DNA from: Actinomycetospora cinnamomea
Lineage (GTDB): Bacteria; Actinomycetota; Actinomycetes; Mycobacteriales; Pseudonocardiaceae
Assembly: GCF_003096675.1 (NCBI RefSeq)
Contig: NZ_QEKW01000017.1
Coordinates: 1-64,000, forward strand
Length of the DNA stretch: 64,000 bases
Direction: 5' to 3'
Shown here: positions 8,843 to 16,688 of the stretch, piece after piece
How the letters are laid out: each line of letters opens with the position of its first letter
How positions within the stretch are numbered: position 1 is the stretch's first letter
Notes under the pieces: model-generated
What the model was told of the DNA's origin: nothing
The model's input: only the letters and a program-made list of their open reading frames with translations
Databases searched by the model: none
Made by a program: the position numbers and the translations under genes

Positions 8843-9222
8843 TGGGCGACCGTTACGACATCGGGAACGTGGACAACAGCGTTGTCGCCGTAGGGCGCAA
8901 CGCACGGGCCACCCACGTGGCCGCCACACCGGCCGAGCCGCACTGGGAGCAGCTGCGCCGCGAGGTCGGTCTACTCCTGAAGGGGCTCACCTCCACCGCC
9001 TCCGACGAGGGCGTGGACGCCGCTTCCCGCATCGAGTACGCGAGGGCGGCGGTACGCGCTGAAGATCTTCAAAGCGAGATCAAGTCGCCGGACCCGGACC
9101 GCCAGACGGTCAAGGCGACCTGGCAGAAGCTCTCGACCTCGCTCGTCGCGCTCGGCTTGACGGGAGCCGCGTTCGGGGCCGACGTCGCCCAGATCGCGTC
9201 ATCACTCGGAGCCCTCCCATGA
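8842..9222 (+). CDS. Small protein with N-terminal IGNVxNSVVAVG motif
   Basis: The 126-residue protein starts at the ATG at 8842 (AAGGGG 5 nt upstream), overlapping the previous TGA by one base; a GTG at 8839 is an alternative. It opens with GDRYDIGNVDNSVVAVGRNA, a version of the C-terminal motif of the protein before it. A helical middle (about 30-85) and a hydrophobic C-terminal segment (about 95-122, LSTSLVALGLTGAAFGADVA) follow. Similar glycine/asparagine-rich openings occur in small adaptor-like proteins of bacterial conflict and signalling operons, but I cannot name a family. The shared motif suggests that the two proteins assemble together. Confidence 0.65.
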   Translation: MGDRYDIGNVDNSVVAVGRNARATHVAATPAEPHWEQLRREVGLLLKGLTSTASDEGVDAASRIEYARAAVRAEDLQSEIKSPDPDRQTVKATWQKLSTSLVALGLTGAAFGADVAQIASSLGALP

Positions 9223-9908
9223 GGGAGCAATTCTGCACCGCTTGCGGGCAGACGCTGCAGGCCGAGGACCGTTTCTGCACACGGTGCGGTCGGGCCCGTG
9301 CGGACACCCCAGATCCGGACGCCACCCGAAGCCGGGGGCATCCGAGCGGACCGCACCGTTGGTTCGTGTCCGCGCTTGTCGCGACGGTCGCCCTGGTCGC
9401 TGCGGCGGTCATCGGCGCCTCGCTCGCGTCTGGAGGTTCCCCGGGGGCGCCGCTGACTCCGCCGACCTCCGGGGGACCACCGCCATCTCCAGTGGCAACG
9501 AGTAGCGCCGCGCCGGAGCCGACAGCGGGCTCATCGGTCGGAGAGACGCTCGACCAGATCGTCGCCCGCGACGCCGCCACCGTCTCGTCGCTGACCGGCT
9601 CATGGGTCCCGCAGGTGTCGTCCAAGCGGGTCGGGCTCGAGGCCGACGGGGTCGTCTACGACCAGGAGGCGATCCTTGTGGACCACCTGCAGCTCCGAAG
9701 CCGCTACCCGGACGCCGTGCTGCTGAGGTCCGACCGCTTCGCGACGTTCAGCTCCAGCGGATTCTTTGTCACCGTCGTGGCGGCGTCCTTCACCACACCG
9801 ACCGCGGCGAACGCCTGGTGCGACCGTGCCGGACTACCCGCCGACGGGTGCTTCGCGAAACGTCTTGCCACCTCGACCGGGGGCGGACCGAGCACGGTCC
9901 CACGCTGA
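9219..9908 (+). CDS. Zinc-ribbon single-pass membrane protein with exported domain
   Basis: The 229-residue protein starts in an ATGA overlap with the previous gene. Residues 6-23 are a zinc ribbon (CTAC and CTRC). One membrane helix lies at about 48-68 (WFVSALVATVALVAAAVIG). A Pro/Ser/Thr linker and an outside domain of about 130 residues follow, the latter with two cysteines (NAWCDRAG and DGCFAKR). That domain has the look of SPOR-like or sensor repeats (WVPQVSSKRVGLEADGVVYD), as in actinobacterial zinc-ribbon proteins that monitor the envelope. It is the second zinc-ribbon protein of this operon, so metal-dependent pairing with the 6968 protein is plausible. Confidence 0.7.
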   Translation: MREQFCTACGQTLQAEDRFCTRCGRARADTPDPDATRSRGHPSGPHRWFVSALVATVALVAAAVIGASLASGGSPGAPLTPPTSGGPPPSPVATSSAAPEPTAGSSVGETLDQIVARDAATVSSLTGSWVPQVSSKRVGLEADGVVYDQEAILVDHLQLRSRYPDAVLLRSDRFATFSSSGFFVTVVAASFTTPTAANAWCDRAGLPADGCFAKRLATSTGGGPSTVPR

Positions 9909-10067
9909 GTTCTACAAAGGAGCGCAACGGCCCAGAGGTCCTCGACGGTGCCGGGACCACCCACTCCAGCGCGGCTCCCAGCCGTACGCGTTGGAGGCCG
10001 GGCGCCCCCGCGGCCTGCGGCGGACAGCCCGCCGTCGTGAGCCCGAGCAGGTGGCCGGCCGGGGCGA

Positions 10068-12325
10068 TCACAGGGGCGGTGCGACGTCGAGGATGTTCTC
10101 CACGGTGAACTCGCGCTCGTCGTCGCGCAGGTGGCACCAGGCCACGAGCCACCGGTGCATGACCTGTTCCGGGGTGACGACGCGGTGGGAGATCGTGCCG
10201 TTGCGGTCGGAGTAGGTGATGCGGACGTCGCGGCGGTGGTCCAGGGCGTCGGCGAGCAGGTCGAGCTCGTCGCGGTCGAGGCGGGGGTTGAGCGAGCCGA
10301 GCACGGCGGCGGTGGGGGAGGCGGGGAGCTGGTGCCCGACCCCGGCGGCGATCAGGCGGGTGGCGAGGGCCTCGGGGGTCACGACGTCGCGGGCGACGGG
10401 GCGGGGGTCGGGTTCGGCGAGGCGGGTCTCGCGGCGCTCGACGACGAGCGCGCCGGTGTCGTCCTCGCGGACCGGGAAGTAGCCGGCGGTGCGCAGGGCG
10501 CGCAGGACGGTGTCGGGGTCGGCGGGAGAGGTCAGCACGGTGGGGGCGAGCCGGGCCAGACCGAGCGGGCGCAGGGTGCGGGTGCGCAGGACCTCCTCGG
10601 ACAGCGCCTCGTCGAGCACGAGGCAGGCCCCGGCAGGGCGGACGCGGACGTGGCCGTGGCGGCGGGCGACGTCGCCGACGAGGTACTCCAGCGGCTGGGG
10701 CAGGGGGCGCTCGGAGAGCCCGCGCAGGGCGGCGAGCAGCTCGTCGGCGGTCCACCCGGCGTCGAGGGCGGCGCGGATGCTGCCGGGGGAGAAGCGGTGC
10801 AACGACGCGGCGCCCCGGGACTCGGGCACCGCGGCGTCGGCGAGCAGGCCGCGCACCGCCGCCCTGGGGCGTCCGGAGACCAGCGCGGTCAGGTCGGACT
10901 GCAGGATGACCTCGCAGGGCGCGTCGAGCAGGTGCTCGCCCGCCGCGGCGGCGACGTCGCCCCCGGCGACCAGGGCGTGGCCCAGGGGGCTGAGCGCGTC
11001 GCCGACGACGATGCCGAGCAGCTCGGCCTCGCGGTGGGTGGCGGACACGGCGGCGGCGAGGCCGTCGTGGTCGGACCCGCTGTCGAACCCGTGCCACGGG
11101 CAGAACCACGCGATCTCGCCTCCGCCGCGCGCACCGAGCGGTCACCGGTCGCGGCCAGCAGGGCCCGGCGCACGTCGCCGGCCCCGCTGACCAGCGGGAG
11201 GGGTGGCGCGACCTCCTTGCCGTCGGCCTCGCGGGCGCCGGGCGCGTGGTCCAGCCACAGCCACGTCCGCGCGAGCCGTGACCAGCGGGGCGCCGCGTCG
11301 TCGTCGCGCCACGCGACGGACGCGGCGGTGGGCGCGTACCCGGCGTCGGTGAGGCCGAGGAGGCCGGCGTGGGCGGCGAGGTCGATCACCAGGCACGCGG
11401 TGTGGTCGTCGTCCAGGTCGAGGCGCTTGACCAGGCGGGCGCGCTCCCGCTTGCCGACACCACCGCTCTTCAACGCGGTGACCGGGGTGCCGGCGGCCTC
11501 GTCCAGCACCGTGGTGACGAGGTCGAGCAGGCTCCGGGCCGCCGCCCCGGCGCCATCGGCGGCACGGTCGGCGCCGTCGGTCGGGGGCGGCAGGTCGGGG
11601 ACACCGCGCAGGGAAGCCTCCGTGGCCCACGACGCCAGCGCGATCTCCCGCGGGATCCGCGCCACGTGGCCCTCGAGCACGAGCATGCCCGCGTCGAGGA
11701 GACGCTGGTCGTCCGCGCTCGGGCGGCCGTCACCGATGTCGCGGCGGCAGATCTCGGAGAGGCGGCGGCGGGTGCGCGGCGGCAGTGCGGCGAGGCGGGC
11801 CCGCAGGAAGCCCGGCTCGCGCCACGCGTCGTGGAGCGCCTGGACCACCTCGGGCTTGCGGCTCGCCAGGGGGAGTCCGTGCGCGGCGGCGACCCGGCGC
11901 AGCTCGTCGGCGAGGACGTGGCGGGACATCCGGGCGATCGGCTCGTCGCCGCCGACCTCGGCGAGCCAGTGCTCGGCCAGCGGGTCGGGCAGGCGGAGCG
12001 TGTCGTCGTCCGGCCACGCGAGGCCCGCGTCGACCAGCAAGGCCACCGGGCGCCGGACGAGCTCGGGATCGGCGTCGAGCAGTGTGGCGACCGCGTCCGT
12101 CGTCGCCCGGTCGCCCAGCACGGCGACGGCCCGGCCGACCTCGTGGGTGTCCCGGTCGAGACGGCGCAGCGCCGCGGCGAGCGAGGCGCGCCCGCCGAGG
12201 CGGTCGGCGAGGCGGCCCAGGTCGCGCGGCGCCGGCTCGGCGCACGCGTCCGGGCGACGGCGCAGCAGGGCGGCCAGGGTCGACTCGTCGAGGGTCGCGA
12301 GGTGGTCGGCGAATCCGGTGCCCAC
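10068..12325 (-). pseudogene. Helicase-C/WYL-domain regulator, frameshifted
   Basis: Two overlapping minus-strand frames together encode one actinobacterial helicase-C-terminal-like protein. The N-terminal part runs from the ATG at 12325 to about 11130 and the C-terminal part from about 11140 to 10068. In the second frame the sequence EIAWFCPWHGFDSGSDHDG leads straight into the downstream part, whereas the first frame dissolves into Ser/Pro/Thr there. One extra base near 11115-11141 would restore a 752-residue protein of normal family length. The C-terminus has a WYL-like domain (VRITYSDRNGTISHR and WLVAWCHLRDDEREF). WYL proteins usually act as ligand-responsive regulators, often near defence or DNA-damage genes. 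It is either decayed or a sequencing error. Confidence 0.75.
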
Positions 12326-12383
12326 GACTCGCCAGTGTGACCGTCACGGGATGGACGGCGACACGCGGTCCGGGCCGGGGGGC

Positions 12384-12424
12384 GTGAGCCCGTCGTCAAG
12401 CGGAGCTGACGGCAGATCGTCAGG
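12384..12424. promoter_or_regulatory. 11-bp phased GTGA/GTCA/CTGACG element (copy 1)
   Basis: Three consecutive 11-bp units begin with GTGAGCC (12384), GTCAAGC (12395) and CTGACGG (12406), followed by TCGTCAGG (12417-12424). The same arrangement stands upstream of the paralogous genes at 13438 and 38516. It lies 58 nt upstream of the 12325 start, in divergent position. Direct repeats of 11 bp are typical of OmpR/PhoB-family response-regulator sites. Confidence 0.4.
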
Positions 12425-12575
12425 CGCCGGTGGCCCCACGAGCGGCCCATCGCTGCCATGGTCGGAGGGGCGGCGCGACGGGGAAGAGGAGCCGTTCGGG
12501 AGCGGACGCTGGGGAGCGGTCCGCTCGGCCCTCCTCCCCGTCGGCGCCGCCACACAGCGAGCCGCCGCACCTCCC

Positions 12576-12980
12576 TCAGTCCGCGGCGGGAGGAATGCGG
12601 AAGGCGCACCGAGGACCCGACGCCCGAGCCAGGCGGTGGTCCAGGGTCGCCAACGGGACGGCGAGGCCCTCGGCCAGCGCGACGTCGGCGGCGTCGTACA
12701 CGGTGACGGAACCGCGCAACGCCCACGTCCGTGCAGCGAGCGGTTCGTAGCCCACCAGCTCCACGTCCAGGTCGAGCAGGTCCGCGTGGGCGAGCCGCGC
12801 GATGTCGTCGCTGACCGCGCCACGCCGCGAGGCGCGCCGCAGGATGTTCCCGACCTCGAAGGGCATGAGGTGCGGCGCGGCCGGTGCCTGGCTGCTCAGG
12901 AGGCGCTCGGCCCACCGACCGGACGGGCCGTCATCGACCAGGGCGGCGACCACCACGGAGGCGTCGACGACGACGGTCAC
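12576..12980 (-). CDS. vapC: VapC-type PIN-domain toxin
   Basis: The 134-residue PIN-domain protein starts at the GTG at 12980. Expected acidic residues are present: Asp in VVVDASVVV, Glu in PFEVGNILRR, Asp in VYDAADVALAE and Asp in ATLDHRLA. PIN toxins are Mg2+-dependent RNases that cleave tRNA or rRNA. The gene start would overlap the end of an intact antitoxin by 4 nt (GTGA), as is normal, but that antitoxin carries a frameshift here. If real, the shift would also uncouple or alter toxin translation. Confidence 0.88.
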   Translation of the reverse strand: MTVVVDASVVVAALVDDGPSGRWAERLLSSQAPAAPHLMPFEVGNILRRASRRGAVSDDIARLAHADLLDLDVELVGYEPLAARTWALRGSVTVYDAADVALAEGLAVPLATLDHRLARASGPRCAFRIPPAAD

Positions 12981-13212
12981 GGACGGTCGGCATCGCGATC
13001 GGCGAGGATGTCGTCCTCGCCGAGCCGGGAGCCCGTCGCCTCCTTCGAGCCCTGACCCGGGCCCACAACGCGTCCGGAGAGGGCCGGCGGGCCATCTCGA
13101 TGAGCTCCCGGCGGAGGTGCTCCTGCAGGGAACGTCCCGTGCGAGCGGCGCGCGCAGCCAGCTCGTCACGGACCTCCTCCGGCACGTCCCGCACGGTGAT
13201 CGAGGTACTCAC
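12977..13212 (-). pseudogene. vapB: VapB-type antitoxin, single-base frameshift
   Basis: The GTG at 13212 begins STSITVRDVPEEVRDELAA, an RHH/FitA-like DNA-binding N-terminus, and the frame stays normal to LWARVRAR. After about 13047 it becomes Arg-rich and runs on to 12931. One base added near 13047-13050 gives KEATGSRLGEDDILADRDAD and a stop at 12977-12979 in a perfect GTGA overlap with vapC, and a 78-residue protein of normal length. The toxin-neutralising C-terminus is therefore lost as read. Either the module is decaying or the base is a sequencing error; survival of an intact toxin favours error or residual function. Confidence 0.75.
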
Positions 13213-13229
13213 GCATGCATCGTGCATGC
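13213..13229. promoter_or_regulatory. Perfect inverted repeat at the vapBC start
   Basis: GCATGCA and TGCATGC flank a 3-nt spacer and abut the antitoxin GTG. VapB proteins bind palindromes next to their own start, so this is a good autoregulatory operator candidate. There is almost no room for a leader, so a leaderless mRNA is likely. Confidence 0.5.
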
Positions 13230-13292
13230 ACGGGCGGCGAACTGTCGCCGAAGGTGCGGCCACAAGGCTGTGGCCGTTACGCGACCGTCGCC

Positions 13293-13332
13293 GTGAAGTC
13301 CCTGTGAAGTCCGCCTGACGGCAATCGTCAGG
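13293..13332. promoter_or_regulatory. 11-bp phased GTGAA/GTGAA/CTGACG element (copy 2)
   Basis: Units start at 13293 (GTGAAGTCCCT), 13304 (GTGAAGTCCGC) and 13315 (CTGACGGCAAT), then CGTCAGG at 13326-13332. The last two parts also form an imperfect palindrome. It lies 105 nt before the GTG at 13438 and is matched unit for unit upstream of the paralogue at 38516. Confidence 0.5.
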
Positions 13333-13437
13333 CCGGGGCGGTGACGTCCGGCGGGGCTCGCCGCAATAGTCGGAGGGGGCCGCGCCTCGGCGCGGGGCCC
13401 GGCCCGAGGAGACGAGCGGCGACGCGGAGGGAGTCGG

Positions 13438-14070
13438 GTGGGATCGGTGTTCGACCCGGAGGCCGGACGCTTCGTGCGGGCGCCGGAACCGCCCGCCCGG
13501 CGGTCCAACCCCGCCATCCCGCAGCGACCGGACCGGGAGACCACGCGCCCCGTCGGGCCACCGGCGCCGTCGACGGCCGCACCGCCACCGACCGGGGAGC
13601 CGCCCGGACCGGAGCCGCCGGGCGTCCCTCCGCCGTCGGAGCCCGGGGACGAGCGTCGACACGAGCCCGACCACGAGCGTCGCCCCGGCGCCACCTCCCG
13701 GCCGCGGCGCTGGGCGATCGGCCTGCTGGTGGCGGGCGCCTTCGTCGGCGGCGTGGCCGTCGGTGTGCTGGGCGGCGCCGCGACCGTCGGTGGGCCGGCG
13801 CCCGACCCGGCGAGCGCGCCGCCGCTGCCCGTGTACCAGCCCGGCGTCCACGTCGTCGGGGACGAGCCGGACGAGATGTCCGCCGGTCGCTACGTCACCT
13901 CCGGCCCGCCCGGCGACGCCTCCTGCGCCACCGTGCGGATCTCCGGCTTCGACGGGCGGCCGCAGGACGTCATCGCCGAGCGGGAGGTCGACGGGCCCGC
14001 GACCCTGCGGGTCGTCCGCGCCGACGCCGGCGTCGTCCTCGAGGGCCCGTGCACCTGGACGATGGGTTAG
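13438..14070 (+). CDS. Proline-rich single-pass membrane protein (paralogue of 38516)
   Basis: The 210-residue protein starts at GTG after GGAGGGAG. Residues 1-85 are Pro/Arg/Glu-rich and cytoplasmic, with the motif PARRSNPAIPQRP. One helix lies at about 97-120, and the exported domain has the pattern GVHVVGDEPDEMSAGRYVTS, then VDGPATLRV and a final GPCTWTM. Two cysteines (SCATV and GPCTW) could form a disulfide. The same plan is found in the protein at 38516. The exported module resembles small surface domains of actinobacteria, but its function is unknown. Shared upstream repeats suggest that both are controlled by one regulator. Confidence 0.7.
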   Translation: MGSVFDPEAGRFVRAPEPPARRSNPAIPQRPDRETTRPVGPPAPSTAAPPPTGEPPGPEPPGVPPPSEPGDERRHEPDHERRPGATSRPRRWAIGLLVAGAFVGGVAVGVLGGAATVGGPAPDPASAPPLPVYQPGVHVVGDEPDEMSAGRYVTSGPPGDASCATVRISGFDGRPQDVIAEREVDGPATLRVVRADAGVVLEGPCTWTMG

Positions 14071-14081
14071 CTCGGACCGCC

Positions 14082-14396
14082 TCACCCGCCGGCCATGGCA
14101 CCGATGACGTGGAGCGGTTCGCGGCCGGTGGCCACCTCGGCGGGTAGGGGTTCGTCGGGGGCGAGGTGGGAGAGGTCCTCGCGGCGGGCGAAGAAGCGGA
14201 CGAACGGGCGGCGGCGATGGGTGTCGTGATCGCGCACCGCGCCGCGCAGGACCGGGTGGCGGGCCTCGAGGGCGTCGAGGACGGTCGCGAGGGTGACCGG
14301 CTCGGCCGGGTCGAGGCGAACTTCGCCGTCGATGCGGGCCAGCCGGCGCAGGTGCTGGGGCAGGGTGACGCGGACGGTGCCGGTGGGCGGTGTCAT
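14082..14396 (-). CDS. MoaD/ThiS-like beta-grasp protein
   Basis: The 104-residue protein ends in the Gly-Gly needed for adenylation and thiocarboxylation in MoaD/ThiS sulfur carriers (IGAMAGG). The preceding sequence ([54 protein letters not shown]) follows the family. Its ATG overlaps the stop of the beta-propeller gene by 4 nt. No activating enzyme lies nearby, so the acceptor pathway (molybdopterin, thiamine or protein modification) cannot be told. Confidence 0.8.
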   Translation of the reverse strand: MTPPTGTVRVTLPQHLRRLARIDGEVRLDPAEPVTLATVLDALEARHPVLRGAVRDHDTHRRRPFVRFFARREDLSHLAPDEPLPAEVATGREPLHVIGAMAGG

Positions 14397-15511
14397 CGAA
14401 GCGTCTGCACCTCCACCGACAGCACCGCCGGCAGATCGCGGACGATCGCGTCCCAGTGGTCCCCGCCGTCGGGGGAGACGTAGACCTGGCCGCCGGTGGT
14501 GCCGATGTAGACGCCGCAGTCGTCGAGGGTGTCGAGCGCCATCGCGTCGCGCAGCACGTTGACGTAGCAGTGCTGCTGGGGCAGGCCCTCGGTCAGCGGT
14601 TCCCACTCCTCGCCGCCGACGCGGCTGCGGTAGACGCGCAGCTTCCCGTCCGGGGGGAAGTGCTCGGAGTCGCTGGTGATCGGGACGACGTAGAGCGTCT
14701 CGGGCTCGTGGGCGTGCACGCCGATCGGGAAGCCGAAGTCGGTGGGCAGGTCGCCGGAGATCTCGCGCCAGGTGCCGCCGGCGTCGTCGGAGCGGCAGAC
14801 GTCCCAGTGCTTCTGCATGAAGATCGTGTCGGGTCGCGAGGGGTGGCGGGCGAGGCGGTGCACGCAGTGGCCGACCTCGGCGGTGGCGTCGGGCAGCACG
14901 CCCCCGGAGTCGAGGCCGCGGTTGGCCGGTGCCCACGTGGCGCCCGCGTCGTCGGTGCGGAACACCCCGGCCGCCGACACCGCGACGTGGATGCGGTCGG
15001 GGTCGGTGGGGTGCAGCAGCACCGTGTGGAGGCACATTCCGCCGGCGCCGGGCTGCCAGTGCTTCCCGTCGCCCTGGGTGCGCAGCGCGGGCAGCTCGGT
15101 CCACGTCGCCCCGCCGTCGGTGGAGCGGAACAGCGCGGCGTCCTCGACACCGGCGTAGACGAGGTCGGGGTCGACCGGAGAGGGTTCGAGGTGCCAGACG
15201 CGGGCGAACTCCCACGGGTGCGGGGTGCCGTCGTACCACTGGTGGGTGCCGGGGTCGCCCGCATAGGCGAAGTGGTTGCCCACCGGGTCCCACGTCCGCC
15301 CGCCGTCGTCGGAGCGCTGGATCTGCTGGCCGAACCAGCCGCCGGACTGCGAGGCCCACAGCCGGTCCGGCTCGGCGGGCGACCCGGCCATGTGGAAGAT
15401 CTCCCAGCCGCCGAAGAACGGCCCGTCGACCGTCCAGTCCCGCCGCGTCCCGTCGGCGGTCATGACGAACCCGCCCTTGCGTGTCCCCACCAGCACGCGC
15501 ACGCCGCTCAT
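14393..15511 (-). CDS. Sialidase/VPS10-like BNR-repeat beta-propeller
   Basis: The 372-residue protein has at least five Asp boxes of the S/T-x-D-x-G-x-T/H-W type: [32 protein letters not shown] and SPDGGDHW. These mark a sialidase-like or sortilin-like propeller. It opens with [13 protein letters not shown] and has no signal peptide. I see no full sialidase catalytic set, so a binding or scaffold role is as likely as hydrolysis. The start at 15511 follows GGGGGAGG. It is translationally coupled to a MoaD-like protein, an arrangement I believe recurs in actinobacteria (from memory). Confidence 0.75.
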   Translation of the reverse strand: MSGVRVLVGTRKGGFVMTADGTRRDWTVDGPFFGGWEIFHMAGSPAEPDRLWASQSGGWFGQQIQRSDDGGRTWDPVGNHFAYAGDPGTHQWYDGTPHPWEFARVWHLEPSPVDPDLVYAGVEDAALFRSTDGGATWTELPALRTQGDGKHWQPGAGGMCLHTVLLHPTDPDRIHVAVSAAGVFRTDDAGATWAPANRGLDSGGVLPDATAEVGHCVHRLARHPSRPDTIFMQKHWDVCRSDDAGGTWREISGDLPTDFGFPIGVHAHEPETLYVVPITSDSEHFPPDGKLRVYRSRVGGEEWEPLTEGLPQQHCYVNVLRDAMALDTLDDCGVYIGTTGGQVYVSPDGGDHWDAIVRDLPAVLSVEVQTLR

Positions 15512-15686
15512 CTGCGGACCTCCCCCGGGTCGGAGGCTGGAGAGCCTAGCGGTATCGAGGAGCAACCGGAAAGGTGCCTTGCAGGATGAGCAGGTGCCGA
15601 CTCTGAACCGTGCTGGTGCCGTCACCGTCCGTCCTGCGCGTCAGCGCGGGGCGGTGTGGGGGCGGTCGGCGTCGCGAGGAGTCGCG

Positions 15687-16108
15687 TCAGGCCTGGTTAC
15701 GGAGGGCGGCGAGGAAGGCGCGGAGGTCTTCCGGACCCGTGCGCGCGATGGCGTGGACACGTCGCAGGTCGAGGCGTCCGTCGCCGTGCACGAGGAGGTT
15801 GCGGAAGGCCGCGGCACGCGCCAGACGCGTCCCGAGGGCAGCGTCGATGACACCGGCGTTGGCGAGCAGACGGAACGCGTCGCCATAGGTGGGTGGACTC
15901 GCGAGGCCGAGCCGGACGCACGTCGCGGTCGCCAGGTCGATGACGACCTGGATGGCTTGCCAGACGTGCAGGACGACGGTGTCGGTGGGGAGGACATCGG
16001 GCGCAGCTCGTCAGGGTCGTCCGGGAGATGGGCCGCGACCCGGTCGAGGTGGGCGAGGACGGTGGCGGTGCGTTCGGCGAGGAGCTCGCCGTCGACGGCG
16101 CGGCTCAC
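15687..16108 (-). pseudogene. hepT: HepT-like HEPN RNase toxin, frameshifted
   Basis: The GTG at 16108 overlaps the nucleotidyltransferase stop (GTGA) and begins SRAVDGELLAERTATVLAHLD. The frame is normal to DELRPMSS, then fails. Adding one G to the GGGG run at 15987-15990 (plus strand) continues it as PTDTVVLHVWQAIQVV and on to the HEPN catalytic motif FRNLLVH (Rx4H) and a TGA at 15687-15689, giving 140 residues. HEPN toxins of this family are RNases that the partner MNT neutralises by adenylylation. A homopolymer slip is the classic sequencing artefact, so the gene may be intact in the organism. Confidence 0.75.
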
Positions 16109-16506
16109 CCCAGGGACGCAAGGACGTCGGCCTGGGCGGCGCGGATCACCGGGCCGGCGTCGCACCAGTACCGCACCGCCTCGAGGCGGAAGTCGAGGAA
16201 GGCTCCGTCCCGCCTCTCGAGCAGTAGCAGACCGTCGCGGGCGGCGCGGAAGCGCAGCAGCGCACTGGCTGTCGCGAGGTCGACGAGGTCCACCGCGTCG
16301 GTGCCGAGCAGGCCGGTCACCACGGCGACGAGGGCGGCCGCGTCGGGTGGGGGAGCGTCGGGCTCGTCGTCGGCGAGGTAGGCGAGGTCCCAGTCCGAGT
16401 CGGGCCCGGCGTCGCCGCGGGCTCGAGAGCCGTGGAGGACCAGGACCCCGATCCCCGCCGTGGCCGGATGGCCGGCGAGGGCCGCGGCGAGCTCGGCGGG
16501 CTCCAT
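16105..16506 (-). CDS. mntA: MNT-type minimal nucleotidyltransferase antitoxin
   Basis: This 133-residue protein has the GSRARGDAGPDSDWD motif (GSx10DxD), the active site of minimal nucleotidyltransferases. In MntA-HepT modules it adenylylates a tyrosine of the HEPN toxin and disarms it. The ATG at 16506 is the first with family sequence (MEPAELAAAL). The stop overlaps the hepT start by 4 nt. Gene order, MNT first and HEPN second, is one of the two usual orders. Confidence 0.85.
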   Translation of the reverse strand: MEPAELAAALAGHPATAGIGVLVLHGSRARGDAGPDSDWDLAYLADDEPDAPPPDAAALVAVVTGLLGTDAVDLVDLATASALLRFRAARDGLLLLERRDGAFLDFRLEAVRYWCDAGPVIRAAQADVLASLG

Positions 16507-16688
16507 GCTCGGCACCGTAGCGCGTCCGGATCGGTGTGGCCGTCGAGGCGTCGGAGGGCCCTCGCGCTTGGCGTATCTCGCATCTGGTTGACCTTGGATG
16601 GGCCGCGGGAGACGGTGGCGTGATCGCCCGTCGTGCTGGCGGGGCCGCGGATGCGACGCCCTGTGCGGGGGTCGCGGGGGATACGGAC

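Noticed and set aside
10131..13055. 974-codon plus-strand frame
   Set aside because: It lies opposite the broken WYL-type gene and vapC, is low-complexity and has no motif.
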